Positions 1 to 6,831 of a stretch of 44,674 bases of DNA are shown here, piece after piece. A model generated the notes under the pieces. It was given only the letters and a program-made list of their open reading frames with translations, did not search any database and had not been told where the DNA came from. Origin of the DNA: Flavobacteriales bacterium (GTDB taxonomy: Bacteria > Bacteroidota > Bacteroidia > Flavobacteriales > Flavobacteriaceae); NCBI GenBank assembly GCA_004214175.1, contig SGZH01000006.1:1-44674 (forward strand). Reading direction: 5' to 3'. Every line of letters starts with the position of its first letter. Within the stretch, counting starts at the first letter, position 1. A program made the position numbers and the translations under genes.

Positions 1-116
1 GTGATATTTAGAATTGTAATAGATTTCTATTCCTTTTTATTCGCAGTAGTATCTGCCAGCATTAAAAAGATCAAAGGTTGAAAAGGTGTTTCCTACTTTC
101 ATAATATATATTTCTC

Positions 117-133
117 GACTACCACCGGTAGTC
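117..133 (-). terminator. Possible weak terminator hairpin after glmS
   Basis: A 7-bp inverted repeat, GACTACC/GGTAGTC with a 3-nt loop, lies 14 bases past the glmS stop. The following minus-strand sequence is AT-rich but has no clean T run, so it may be a processing or termination hairpin. The rest of bases 1-147 shows no convincing gene. Confidence 0.3.
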
Positions 134-147
134 TTAATTATTCTTAC

Positions 148-1992
148 TTATTCCACCGTGACCGACTTAGCCAAATTACGAGGTTGGTCTACATTTTTAT
201 TTAATAGTACCGCGATGTGGTAGGAAAGTAGCTGCAAAGGTATGGTGGTGAGCAGCGGACTAAAACATTCCATTGTTTCGGGGACTTCGATCACATGATC
301 GGCCAGCTCCTTTACCGTCGTATCGCCTTCGGTGACAATGGCAATGATCTTCCCTTTTCGTGATATTATTTCTTGGATGTTGGAAACTGTTTTATCGTAA
401 TAACCTTTATTAATGGCTACCACGATCACCGGCATATTTTCATCGATCAGTGCAATAGGACCATGCTTCATCTCTGCGGCAGGATAACCCTCGGCATGGA
501 TATAGGAAATCTCTTTTAGTTTTAAAGCGCCTTCCAAAGCCACCGGAAAGTTAACTCCTCGACCCAAATACAAACAATTGTGTTTGGTTTTATAGGTATG
601 AGCAATTTCTAAAATCCGTTGGTTGAGCAGTAAGGCAATTTCTACCTTTTGTGGAATGAGCTCCAACTCGTTAACAATTTCTTTAAACTGTGCCACCGAA
701 ATTGATTCTTTGGCCATGGCAATACGGAGTGCCATAAGACTCATTACCGTAATTTGCGTGGTAAAGGCTTTGGTAGAGGCCACTCCTATTTCGGGACCCG
801 CATGAGTATAGGCTCCGGCATCAGTCGCTCTCGAAATAGTGGATCCTACCACATTGCAGACTCCAAATACAAAAGCACCTTTTTCTTTGGCTAGCTTAAT
901 GGCTGCTAAAGTATCGGCGGTTTCTCCTGATTGGGAGATAGCAATAACCACATCTTGATTGCTAATAACAGGATTGCGATATTTAAACTCGGAGGCATAT
1001 TCGACCTCTACCGGGATGCGTACCAAATCTTCTAAAATATACTCGGCCACCAAACCAGCATGCCAAGAGGTGCCGCAGGCCACGATAATGATGCGTTTGG
1101 TATTTAAAAATTTATCAAGGTGTTCCTCAACTCCAGCCATTTTAATAAGGCCTTCTTCCACTAGTAATCGACCCCGATAGGTATCTTTGATGGCACGAGG
1201 TTGCTCGTAAATTTCTTTGAGCATAAAATGTTTATAGCCGCCCTTTTCGATAGCATCAAGGCTGAGCTCCAATTCTTGGATATAATAATCAGTAAAGGTA
1301 TCGGTTGCAATAGAGAGTATTTTGGGTGGACGATCTTGTTTAATGATCGCCAACTGATGATCTTCTAAATACACAGCCTTATTGGTATACTCAATAAAGG
1401 GAGAAGCATCGCTAGCAATAAAATACTCGTGATCGCCCATGCCAATAGCTAAGGGACTCCCTAGTTTAGCTACGACCAGCTCATCTGTTTTTTTAGTATC
1501 AAAAACGACGATGGCATAGGCTCCTACTACCTGACTTAAAGCCACTTGTAACGCCTTACCAAGTTGGTACTGATGCGATTTTTGAACCTCTTCAATCAAG
1601 TTAACCAAGACCTCGGTATCGGTATCGGAATGAAAAACATAGCCTTTACCCACGAGTAGTTTTTTGAGCGCTTCATAATTTTCGATGATTCCGTTATGGA
1701 TGAGGGTTAATTCCCCCGAATTGGAACTGTGCGGATGCGCATTGGCATCGGAAGGCACTCCATGAGTCGCCCAACGGGTATGCCCCATACCGATCGACTG
1801 ATTAGCGTCTTTAAAATTAGACAAGGCTGCTAAATCGGCAACCTTACCCTGTGTTTTATACAAAGACACCACTTGATTTTCATAAAGGGCCATTCCGGCA
1901 CTGTCGTAGCCCCGATATTCGAGCCGTTGAAGCCCTTTTAACACCAAAGGCGCCGCTTTTCGGTGGCCCATATAGCCTACAATTCCACACAT
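148..1992 (-). CDS. glmS: Glutamine-fructose-6-phosphate aminotransferase (isomerizing)
   Basis: GlmS makes glucosamine-6-phosphate from fructose-6-phosphate and glutamine, the entry step to UDP-GlcNAc for peptidoglycan, LPS and other envelope sugars; it is cytosolic. The protein is 614 residues, the usual length. It starts MCGIVGY, so Cys2 is the N-terminal nucleophile of the class II glutaminase domain (about residues 1-220), which also shows RGYDSAG and GHTRWATHG. Two SIS sugar-isomerase domains follow (about 290-430 and 460-600) with CGTSWHAG and SQSGETADT, and the C-terminal tail ends LAKSVTVE as in the family. A 47-residue membrane peptide gene lies 17 bases upstream on the same strand. 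Identification is secure. Confidence 0.98.
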   Translation of the reverse strand: MCGIVGYMGHRKAAPLVLKGLQRLEYRGYDSAGMALYENQVVSLYKTQGKVADLAALSNFKDANQSIGMGHTRWATHGVPSDANAHPHSSNSGELTLIHNGIIENYEALKKLLVGKGYVFHSDTDTEVLVNLIEEVQKSHQYQLGKALQVALSQVVGAYAIVVFDTKKTDELVVAKLGSPLAIGMGDHEYFIASDASPFIEYTNKAVYLEDHQLAIIKQDRPPKILSIATDTFTDYYIQELELSLDAIEKGGYKHFMLKEIYEQPRAIKDTYRGRLLVEEGLIKMAGVEEHLDKFLNTKRIIIVACGTSWHAGLVAEYILEDLVRIPVEVEYASEFKYRNPVISNQDVVIAISQSGETADTLAAIKLAKEKGAFVFGVCNVVGSTISRATDAGAYTHAGPEIGVASTKAFTTQITVMSLMALRIAMAKESISVAQFKEIVNELELIPQKVEIALLLNQRILEIAHTYKTKHNCLYLGRGVNFPVALEGALKLKEISYIHAEGYPAAEMKHGPIALIDENMPVIVVAINKGYYDKTVSNIQEIISRKGKIIAIVTEGDTTVKELADHVIEVPETMECFSPLLTTIPLQLLSYHIAVLLNKNVDQPRNLAKSVTVE

Positions 1993-2009
1993 TGTTTTAT
2001 TGTTTTTGG

Positions 2010-2153
2010 TTAATTATCATTTAAGGTCTTCATAAATATTGCTGCTAATAGGTAGGCCAACATTAAAATTGGTAAGCCGATGATTTTATGGATAGGATTC
2101 ATCTGGCTACTAAGCTGGTTAAAAAAATTCAAATATTTTTTTAAATTTTTCAT
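2010..2153 (-). CDS. Small single-pass membrane protein (47 aa), unknown
   Basis: An ATG-started frame of 47 codons begins MKNLKKYLNFFNQL and has one hydrophobic segment at about residues 25-41 (IGLPILMLAYLLAAIFM). Its N-terminus is basic, so an N-in helix is likely. It ends 17 bases before the glmS start on the same strand and may share its transcript. I do not recognise the family. It differs in sequence from the two 37-residue membrane peptides at 4298 and 6676. Support comes only from the intact frame, its position and its membrane-like composition. Confidence 0.45.
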   Translation of the reverse strand: MKNLKKYLNFFNQLSSQMNPIHKIIGLPILMLAYLLAAIFMKTLNDN

Positions 2154-2272
2154 GTTTTTATTTTTGTTCCTATAAACACTTTTACAATGGTTAGGTTCGT
2201 TTATTCCTTCTATTGAAAATAGGACTGTGATAGGTTCTTGATAGAATACTAATTGATTATTATACTATATTT

Positions 2273-2295
2273 AAAAAAAAAGGTGCACCCACCTT
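2273..2295 (-). terminator. Rho-independent terminator
   Basis: On the minus strand the stem AAGGTG/CACCTT closes a 4-nt loop and is followed by a run of eight T. It lies after the outer-membrane protein gene and its decayed copy, and before the 47-residue membrane peptide gene, so it separates the barrel gene from glmS. Confidence 0.65.
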
Positions 2296-2315
2296 AGTAA
2301 CACTTTAAAAAAATA

Positions 2316-2446
2316 AAAATTATAATCTGTATAAAGCACCGATACCGGCCCGACTGTGATTGTAGCTCCAAAAGCCTATTTACCTAATACTTGGGCATTG
2401 ATCCCCCAGCTTACCGAAAACCAATAGTTGATCCCAAAACCTTCTT
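2316..2446 (-). pseudogene. Decayed 3' remnant of an outer-membrane beta-barrel gene
   Basis: Read on the minus strand this stretch gives GFGINYWFSVSWGINAQVLG, then an in-frame stop after the next Lys, then a tail ending GPVSVLY. It aligns with the end of the intact neighbour at 2475 (LGLNVWFSDQWGLNLNTLGK ... SLGVLY). Another stop lies just before the matching part. This is what is left of a tandem second copy, or of a longer ancestral gene, whose 5' part has been lost. The 321-base stretch between the neighbouring genes holds only this remnant and the terminator. Confidence 0.65.
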
Positions 2447-2474
2447 AGTTATCATTATTGTTCGGAGAATCGTA

Positions 2475-3119
2475 TTAAATTTTGTATAAAACTCCCAAAC
2501 TTGTTTGGTGATGGTTGGTATTGCTACTCCCAACGCCCCATTTACCAAGGGTATTTAAATTAAGGCCCCATTGATCCGAAAACCATACGTTAAGCCCTAG
2601 CCCAACATTGTAAGTAAATACATCGGTAGGATCTACCAAGTTGCTTGGATTTTCTTGACTGCTAAAGTCTCCAAAATGACTGACACCCATTCCAAGCGAT
2701 ACATAAGGTTCGTAGGTTTTAGCACCCAAAAAATAATAGTTGGCAGCCACATCAAAGGCCAGGTATCCCATATCATTGCCTCCTTCTGATTCGCCGAGGA
2801 TGGTACTGCCATCAACCACTTTACCATCTTTAGCCCAGTTATGTGAGAGAATAGCTTTGGCTTTCCACTTGCTAGCAATGTTGGTTTCTACACTTAGGTA
2901 AATAGGAACACCTCCAAAAGCCCAATGGTCGCTGTTGGTAAGGTCTTCGAATCTAGCTCCTGAATTGTTAAGAGCATTGAACCCTAAACCCAGCACATAT
3001 TCAGTACCGGCACCCGTTTTTGGGGTCGTTTCTTCTTGAGGGCTTTCTTGTTCATTTTGAGCGTTCATCATTAAAACAGTGAACATACTTGCAAATAATA
3101 ATAGACTTGATTTTTTCAT
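2475..3119 (-). CDS. Outer-membrane beta-barrel protein (OmpA N-terminal/OmpW-like)
   Basis: The 214-residue protein has a signal peptide (MKKSSLLLFASMFTVLMMNA, cleaved near residue 20), then a short acidic, Pro/Thr linker. From about residue 40 amphipathic strands of alternating aromatic and glycine residues run to the end (EYVLGLGFNAL, MGYLAFDVAANYYFLG, PYVSLGMGVSHFG, FTYNVGLGLNVWFS, TSLGVLYKI). The terminal strand is typical of small eight-stranded barrels assembled by BAM. No C-terminal OmpA peptidoglycan domain is present, so it resembles only the barrel half of flavobacterial OmpA-family proteins. A degenerate second copy of the end lies just downstream. Its exact role is unknown. Confidence 0.8.
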   Translation of the reverse strand: MKKSSLLLFASMFTVLMMNAQNEQESPQEETTPKTGAGTEYVLGLGFNALNNSGARFEDLTNSDHWAFGGVPIYLSVETNIASKWKAKAILSHNWAKDGKVVDGSTILGESEGGNDMGYLAFDVAANYYFLGAKTYEPYVSLGMGVSHFGDFSSQENPSNLVDPTDVFTYNVGLGLNVWFSDQWGLNLNTLGKWGVGSSNTNHHQTSLGVLYKI

Positions 3120-3312
3120 GATAAATTGATTGTTTGAATTAATTGATTGTCTGAATTTGTTGTAATAGGGATCAGTTATAAGGATGTTTGCTGGCAGACA
3201 CCATTAAAATAGATCCACAGTATTTTTTTTTATAGACTTATTATATAAAGCTTTTTATAATCTATTATAATATTATATGAAGCAGACAAAAAAAAATACA
3301 AAACTCTCATCC

Positions 3313-3492
3313 TTATTTTTTTAAAATCTTTTTTTGCTTTAAGGATTTTTGGATCAACTCTCTTATAAAAGCGCTCACCGGTTTCGGTCTTTTGTTATTG
3401 TTAAGTGCTTCGTTTAAAATGACCCAATTAATTTGACTCACCTCCTCAGAGGTAAGCAATACTTGTAGTTTTTCAGTTAATTTTTCACTCAT
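3313..3492 (-). CDS. Small basic protein (59 aa), ribbon-helix-helix-like
   Basis: An ATG-started frame of 59 codons begins MSEKLTEKLQVLLTSEEVSQ and ends with a basic tail (IQKSLKQKKILKK). The pattern of a short strand (EKLQVLLTSEE), a helix and a second helix (RPKPVSAFIRELIQKSL) resembles small ribbon-helix-helix DNA-binding proteins, but this is a structural guess without a search. It lies between the first NusG-like module and the barrel gene on the same strand, with AT-rich gaps of 134 and 193 bases around it that show nothing else. Confidence 0.5.
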   Translation of the reverse strand: MSEKLTEKLQVLLTSEEVSQINWVILNEALNNNKRPKPVSAFIRELIQKSLKQKKILKK

Positions 3493-3626
3493 GACTTTGT
3501 GATATATTAATGTAATTATTAAGTGATAATAGTAAAATTAAAGATTAGTAAGATGTTATTATTATTTTTTTGCTTTATAAAAAATAATTAACCGTCTCTT
3601 TTTTTAAAAGTGTTGGAATACTCCTA

Positions 3627-4109
3627 TTATGCACTAATCGCTTCCTTAGTAGTGATAGAAACTTTTATGCCCAACTCTTTAAGTACCAGTTGTACTCGGT
3701 TAGCATTAATATTTTGAATCACACCATCTTTTCCCTTAAAGGGACCTTGAGAAATAGACAGACAGTCTCCTGCTTTTAAGGTTTGTACTTTGGCAGCCAA
3801 TACCTCCCCAGATAGCCAGCTTTTGAGGGTTTCTATTTCTTGATCTTTAACGATAGCGGGACGATTGAGCCAAAATAGATAGCGCACTACACCCGGAGCT
3901 GCGTACACCAATTCGCGTTCTTTGGGTGCTAAATGCACAAAAAGGTAGGAACTAAATAAAGGAACCTCAACTGTTTTTTTACGATCAGACCATTGTCGTA
4001 CTTCTTTTACTATAGGACAATAGACATCGATTCCAGATTTCTCCAATATCAAAGCTGTTTTCTTTTCGTTCCTTGCTTTTGTATAAACGACGTACCATTT
4101 TTTTTTCAT
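3627..4109 (-). CDS. Specialised NusG-family antiterminator (UpxY/RfaH/LoaP-like), copy 1
   Basis: Members of this family bind RNA polymerase in place of NusG and let it read through long operons, usually for polysaccharides or secondary metabolites. The 160-residue protein has an NGN domain (about residues 4-100, starting WYVVYTKARNEKK, with YCPIVKEVRQWSDRKK and PLFSSYLFVH) and a C-terminal KOW domain (about 110-155, QGPFKGKDGVIQNINANRVQ). It is shorter than housekeeping NusG and lacks its acidic insert. It is the last gene of a three-gene module; the preceding small gene ends 13 bases upstream. No polysaccharide operon follows in the window. The paralog at 5987 is about 90% identical. Confidence 0.9.
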   Translation of the reverse strand: MKKKWYVVYTKARNEKKTALILEKSGIDVYCPIVKEVRQWSDRKKTVEVPLFSSYLFVHLAPKERELVYAAPGVVRYLFWLNRPAIVKDQEIETLKSWLSGEVLAAKVQTLKAGDCLSISQGPFKGKDGVIQNINANRVQLVLKELGIKVSITTKEAISA

Positions 4110-4122
4110 AAACTAGTATACC

Positions 4123-4272
4123 TTACTCTGACTGGTTTAAAATTTTTTCTATTTGTAACAACTGCTTACCACTAATAGTAAGTCTAGAAGTTCGGTTGCC
4201 GAAGGTGTCATAAAAATAAGCACCCAATAGATTTTCTTTAGTAATTACTAATTCTTCAAATGGATTTTTCAA
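4123..4272 (-). CDS. Small conserved module protein (49 aa), TTG start, copy 1
   Basis: A 49-residue frame with a TTG start reads MKNPFEELVITKENLLGAYF at its N-terminus and ends IEKILNQSE. It matches the ATG-started copy at 6486 at 43 of 48 positions, which decides the TTG start here. The middle (YDTFGNRTSR) and a C-terminal helix (GKQLLQIEKILNQ) are the most conserved parts. I do not recognise the family; there is no signal peptide or membrane segment. It lies 13 bases before the NusG paralog and 25 bases after the membrane peptide, so the three are probably co-transcribed. Confidence 0.7.
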   Translation of the reverse strand: MKNPFEELVITKENLLGAYFYDTFGNRTSRLTISGKQLLQIEKILNQSE

Positions 4273-4297
4273 TGGTCAGTTATTTTTTAAATTTTTA

Positions 4298-4411
4298 CTA
4301 AGCAAGGATAATAAATCGGATGTTTATGAGCATCGATATTCCAAGAATAACGTATAGGAGTATTCTAATAGATCTGAGAAAACTTTTGCTAATTAATTTT
4401 GAATTTTCCAT
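4298..4411 (-). CDS. Tiny membrane peptide (37 aa) of the NusG-like module, copy 1
   Basis: The frame starts MENSKLISKSFLRSIRILLY and has one membrane segment covering about residues 17-36 (ILLYVILGISMLINIRF). It agrees with the peptide at 6676 at about 20 of 37 positions: the MEN start, the LYV-LGIS-L-NIRF core and the final Ala. The length is the same, while the flanking noncoding DNA is not conserved. That pattern supports translation. It is the first gene after the leader element. The function is unknown; a regulatory leader peptide or a membrane tether are possibilities. Confidence 0.65.
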   Translation of the reverse strand: MENSKLISKSFLRSIRILLYVILGISMLINIRFIILA

Positions 4412-4452
4412 AATATTAAAAGCTTATATAAATATTTATTTATAAAAAAATT

Positions 4453-4480
4453 CACGACTTCGTCGGGTCGCTCACACAAC
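4453..4480 (-). promoter_or_regulatory. Conserved leader element with ops-like core, copy 1
   Basis: This 28-base element is identical at 24 positions to the one at 6832-6859, within AT-rich DNA that is otherwise not conserved. On the minus strand the blocks are GTTGTGTGA, CGAC, GACG and AGTCGTG. CGAC and GTCG can pair across 8 bases to form a small hairpin. The 3' half resembles the E. coli ops site GGCGGTAGCGTG recognised by RfaH. The element lies 41 bases upstream of the first small gene. I infer a pause or recruitment site for the NusG paralog. Confidence 0.6.
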
Positions 4481-4625
4481 AATTTATCTAAAAAGAAGTT
4501 TTTTTAATTGTATTTAGGAGTTTTATAACATAGCACCCAAATAAAATGTATATCTTGGTTGTAAAATTATTATAGTATTCTAGTTTAATCATATATAACT
4601 AGGCAATCCACATAATTTCATGTAA

Positions 4626-4673
4626 ACTCACCTATACTCACCTATTTTAATTTAAAAAATAATCTTATTTTTG
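4626..4673 (+). promoter_or_regulatory. Promoter with a tandem 10-bp repeat upstream of the kelch-like gene
   Basis: The decamer ACTCACCTAT occurs twice head to tail at 4626-4645, one helical turn apart. It lies upstream of a -7 box TATTTTTG at 4666-4673. The repeat covers the region where the -33 contacts would be, so it may be an activator or repressor site. The ATG follows the -7 box by 8 bases, so the leader is almost absent. Confidence 0.5.
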
Positions 4674-4681
4674 TGACGCTT

Positions 4682-5935
4682 ATGAAAAATATAATTTTAT
4701 TTATTTACTTGTTATCCTACGTATTTATTGGGTTTTCTCAAAATCCAAAAATCATTGACACACTTGAAATACACAATCAGATTAAGTCATACGGTATAGA
4801 TGAAAAAAATTTAGATTTTAAATATCATTTTTTTAGTGATATCATTTTTTTAAACGATTCAACTCTCTTATACAACCCCAACTCAACTCTTCATTTATTT
4901 AAGATACATTTAGGTGATATCCCTAGGGTATCCAAAATTTCGAAAGAAACTCATTCAGGTCATAATTATAATAGACATTTATTTTTATACGATGATATTT
5001 TATATAGTTATGGTGGTCAAGGTCTATTTAATTCATTTCCTGATCTTTTATACTTTGATTATTCAACTAAAGATTGGATTATAAAAGAAATAAAAAACTA
5101 CCCATTTGATGCACAAAAAGTTTTAAACTCCTGGAAAATTGGTAATAAAATCATAGTTCTTTTATCAACTTTTTCAGAAATTGAAACAGCTAAACTTGAT
5201 ACAAAATTACAGTTATCTTTTGGAGAGATAAATCTTGATAATTTTGAATATATTCAAAAAAGAAATTTCACTAGTACTACTCAAGAATTGTTATTTCAAT
5301 CTGGTTTAGGGTTTTTTAGAGGAAATTATATATATGATTCTGATCTTTATTCTTTACACGGATATTATCAGGAATATGGTAATATTAAATACAGGATTTT
5401 TGATAAAAAATTAGCTTCTTTCCAAAGAACCACTGAATTAGATAAATTAAAACCTGTTAATGGCTTTTCATACATCTATATTAGAGATTCGACAATTTGT
5501 TATAGAGATCAACACGGAAAAATAGAATATCTTGATGTCGATTTAGGAAAAACATTGCATAGTAAAGACTATTTTAAACTATATAAATCTAAATCAAAAA
5601 TTATATCACCATATTATATTATCAGTATAATCATAATAATTTGTATAGTTATTTTTTACTTTATTAAATGGAAAAAAGCATCTTATTTAAATAGTTTGAC
5701 AGATACATCAAAACAGGAAATATTTATTATTGAAAATAAATTAAAAAATCTAAAACCAAAGATCATTACCAAAGAACAACTAGATGATTTATTAGAGATA
5801 TCACATCACACTTATGAAACTACAAAAACAAAAAGAAGTGAAATAATTAGCATTATAAATAAAAATACTAAAATAAAAATTACAAGAGTTAGAAAACAAA
5901 ATGATAAAAGATTTTTTGATTATAAAATAAGTTAG
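4682..5935 (+). CDS. Membrane-anchored kelch-like protein with small cytosolic domain
   Basis: The 417-residue protein has a signal peptide (MKNIILFIYLLSYVFIGFSQ) and an exported region of about 285 residues with repeated aromatic strands and one kelch-like motif (YSYGGQGLFNSFPDLLYFDY). One membrane helix follows (about 307-327, YYIISIIIIICIVIFYFIKW), and then about 90 cytosolic residues. The last part (LDDLLEISHHTYETTKTKRS ... KRFFDYKI) resembles a domain I associate with the ends of other flavobacterial kelch/membrane proteins and may be a winged helix; this is from memory and unverified. I chose the ATG at 4682 over a GTG at 4673 because the GTG lies in the -7 box. The gene is very AT-rich and separates the two NusG-like modules in the opposite direction. 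Confidence 0.7.
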   Translation: MKNIILFIYLLSYVFIGFSQNPKIIDTLEIHNQIKSYGIDEKNLDFKYHFFSDIIFLNDSTLLYNPNSTLHLFKIHLGDIPRVSKISKETHSGHNYNRHLFLYDDILYSYGGQGLFNSFPDLLYFDYSTKDWIIKEIKNYPFDAQKVLNSWKIGNKIIVLLSTFSEIETAKLDTKLQLSFGEINLDNFEYIQKRNFTSTTQELLFQSGLGFFRGNYIYDSDLYSLHGYYQEYGNIKYRIFDKKLASFQRTTELDKLKPVNGFSYIYIRDSTICYRDQHGKIEYLDVDLGKTLHSKDYFKLYKSKSKIISPYYIISIIIIICIVIFYFIKWKKASYLNSLTDTSKQEIFIIENKLKNLKPKIITKEQLDDLLEISHHTYETTKTKRSEIISIINKNTKIKITRVRKQNDKRFFDYKIS

Positions 5936-5986
5936 TTTAAATAACATATTTATTTGGTCGATCAGACGATTTAACATTAAAAAATA

Positions 5987-6469
5987 TTATGCGCAAATAG
6001 CGTCTTGTGTGGTAATGGAAACTTTTAAACCCAACTCTTTAAGTACTAGTTGTACTCGATTGGCATTGACACTTTGGATCACCCCATCTTTTCCTTTAAA
6101 AGGACCTTGACCAATGCATAATGAATCTCCGGCTTGCAGGTTTTGCACCTTTGCAGCTAGGACCTCGCCCGATAGCCAGCTTTTGAGGGTTTCTATTTCT
6201 TGGTCTTTAACGATAGCTGGACGATTGAGCCAAAATAAATAGCGCACTACACCCGGAGCTGCGTACACCAATTCGCGTTCTTTGGGAGCTAAATGCACAA
6301 AAAGGTAGGAACTAAATAAAGGAACCTCCACTGTTTTTTTACGATCGGACCATTGTCGTACTTCTTTAACCGTAGGACAATAGACCTCGATTCCTGATTT
6401 CTCCAACATCAAAGCAGCCTTCTTTTCGTTTCTTGCTTTTGTATAAACGACGTACCAATTTTTTTTCAT
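5987..6469 (-). CDS. Specialised NusG-family antiterminator (UpxY/RfaH/LoaP-like), copy 2
   Basis: This 160-residue protein has an NGN domain from WYVVYTKARNEKK to about residue 100 and a KOW domain with QGPFKGKDGVIQSVNANRVQ. It differs from the copy at 3627 at 16 positions. Five lie in the first 33 residues and eleven in the last 51; residues 34 to about 109 are identical. The differences in the KOW half could give different partners. Its stop lies 51 bases from the stop of the convergent kelch-like gene, and no same-strand target gene follows until copy 1. It may act in trans at another locus. Confidence 0.9.
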   Translation of the reverse strand: MKKNWYVVYTKARNEKKAALMLEKSGIEVYCPTVKEVRQWSDRKKTVEVPLFSSYLFVHLAPKERELVYAAPGVVRYLFWLNRPAIVKDQEIETLKSWLSGEVLAAKVQNLQAGDSLCIGQGPFKGKDGVIQSVNANRVQLVLKELGLKVSITTQDAICA

Positions 6470-6485
6470 AACCTAGTATATGGTA

Positions 6486-6632
6486 CTATGACTGGTTTAA
6501 AATTTTTTCTATTTGTAGCAACTGCTTACTACTAATAGTAAGGCTAGAAGTTCGGTTGCCAAAGGTGTCATAAAAATAAGCACCCAATGGGTTTTTATTA
6601 GTAATTACTAATTCTTCAAAAGGATTTTTCAT
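6486..6632 (-). CDS. Small conserved module protein (48 aa), copy 2
   Basis: This 48-residue protein starts MKNPFEELVITNKNPLGAYF and ends IEKILNQS. The frame stays open upstream for 20 more codons, but similarity to the copy at 4123 begins exactly at this ATG, so this start is preferred. It is rich in Thr and Ser in the middle (GNRTSSLTISSKQ) and has a probable C-terminal helix. No family is recognised. The NusG paralog begins 16 bases after its stop. Confidence 0.7.
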   Translation of the reverse strand: MKNPFEELVITNKNPLGAYFYDTFGNRTSSLTISSKQLLQIEKILNQS

Positions 6633-6675
6633 AGGATAGATCGTTAAGGTTGTTAATTGATTTAAATGAAAGGTA

Positions 6676-6789
6676 TTAGGCAACCAATACAAATCGAATG
6701 TTCAGTAGTAAAGAAATCCCTAACATAACATAAAGAGATACTTTAATAAATCGCATTGAATTTCTGTTGATAAGTCTCGTGTTTTCCAT
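6676..6789 (-). CDS. Tiny membrane peptide (37 aa) of the NusG-like module, copy 2
   Basis: The peptide starts MENTRLINRNSMRFIKVSLY and has one membrane helix at about residues 17-36 (LYVMLGISLLLNIRF). It has exactly the same length as the peptide at 4298 and matches at about 20 of 37 residues, mostly in the hydrophobic half. It is the first gene after the leader element and promoter of copy 2. The function is unknown. Confidence 0.65.
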   Translation of the reverse strand: MENTRLINRNSMRFIKVSLYVMLGISLLLNIRFVLVA

Positions 6790-6831
6790 AGCTAAAAAAT
6801 TTAAATTATTGTACTTTATTTAAGTTATCTG

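Larger units (their letters stand above)
3627..4480 (-). repeat. Copy 1 of a duplicated regulatory module
   Basis: This segment has the same order as 5987-6859: leader element, 37-residue membrane peptide, 48/49-residue protein, NusG paralog. Spacing is conserved (about 41 bases from element to first start; 13-16 bases between the last two genes). The two NusG proteins match at 144 of 160 residues by my count. Confidence 0.9.

Noticed and set aside
623-1180. Open frames on the plus strand inside glmS
   Set aside because: They are antisense to a strongly supported gene and show no domain or start signal.
2010-2153. glmS ribozyme or riboswitch before glmS
   Set aside because: The 17-base gap and the upstream region do not hold the expected structure, and a coding frame occupies the place.
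2633-2878. 81-codon frame within the outer-membrane protein gene
   Set aside because: It is the shifted reading of the barrel gene on the same strand; composition is not protein-like.
4298-4411. Type I toxin-antitoxin reading of the tiny membrane peptides
   Set aside because: No antisense RNA promoter is evident opposite the peptides, and the fixed link to a NusG paralog fits a regulatory module better; not excluded.
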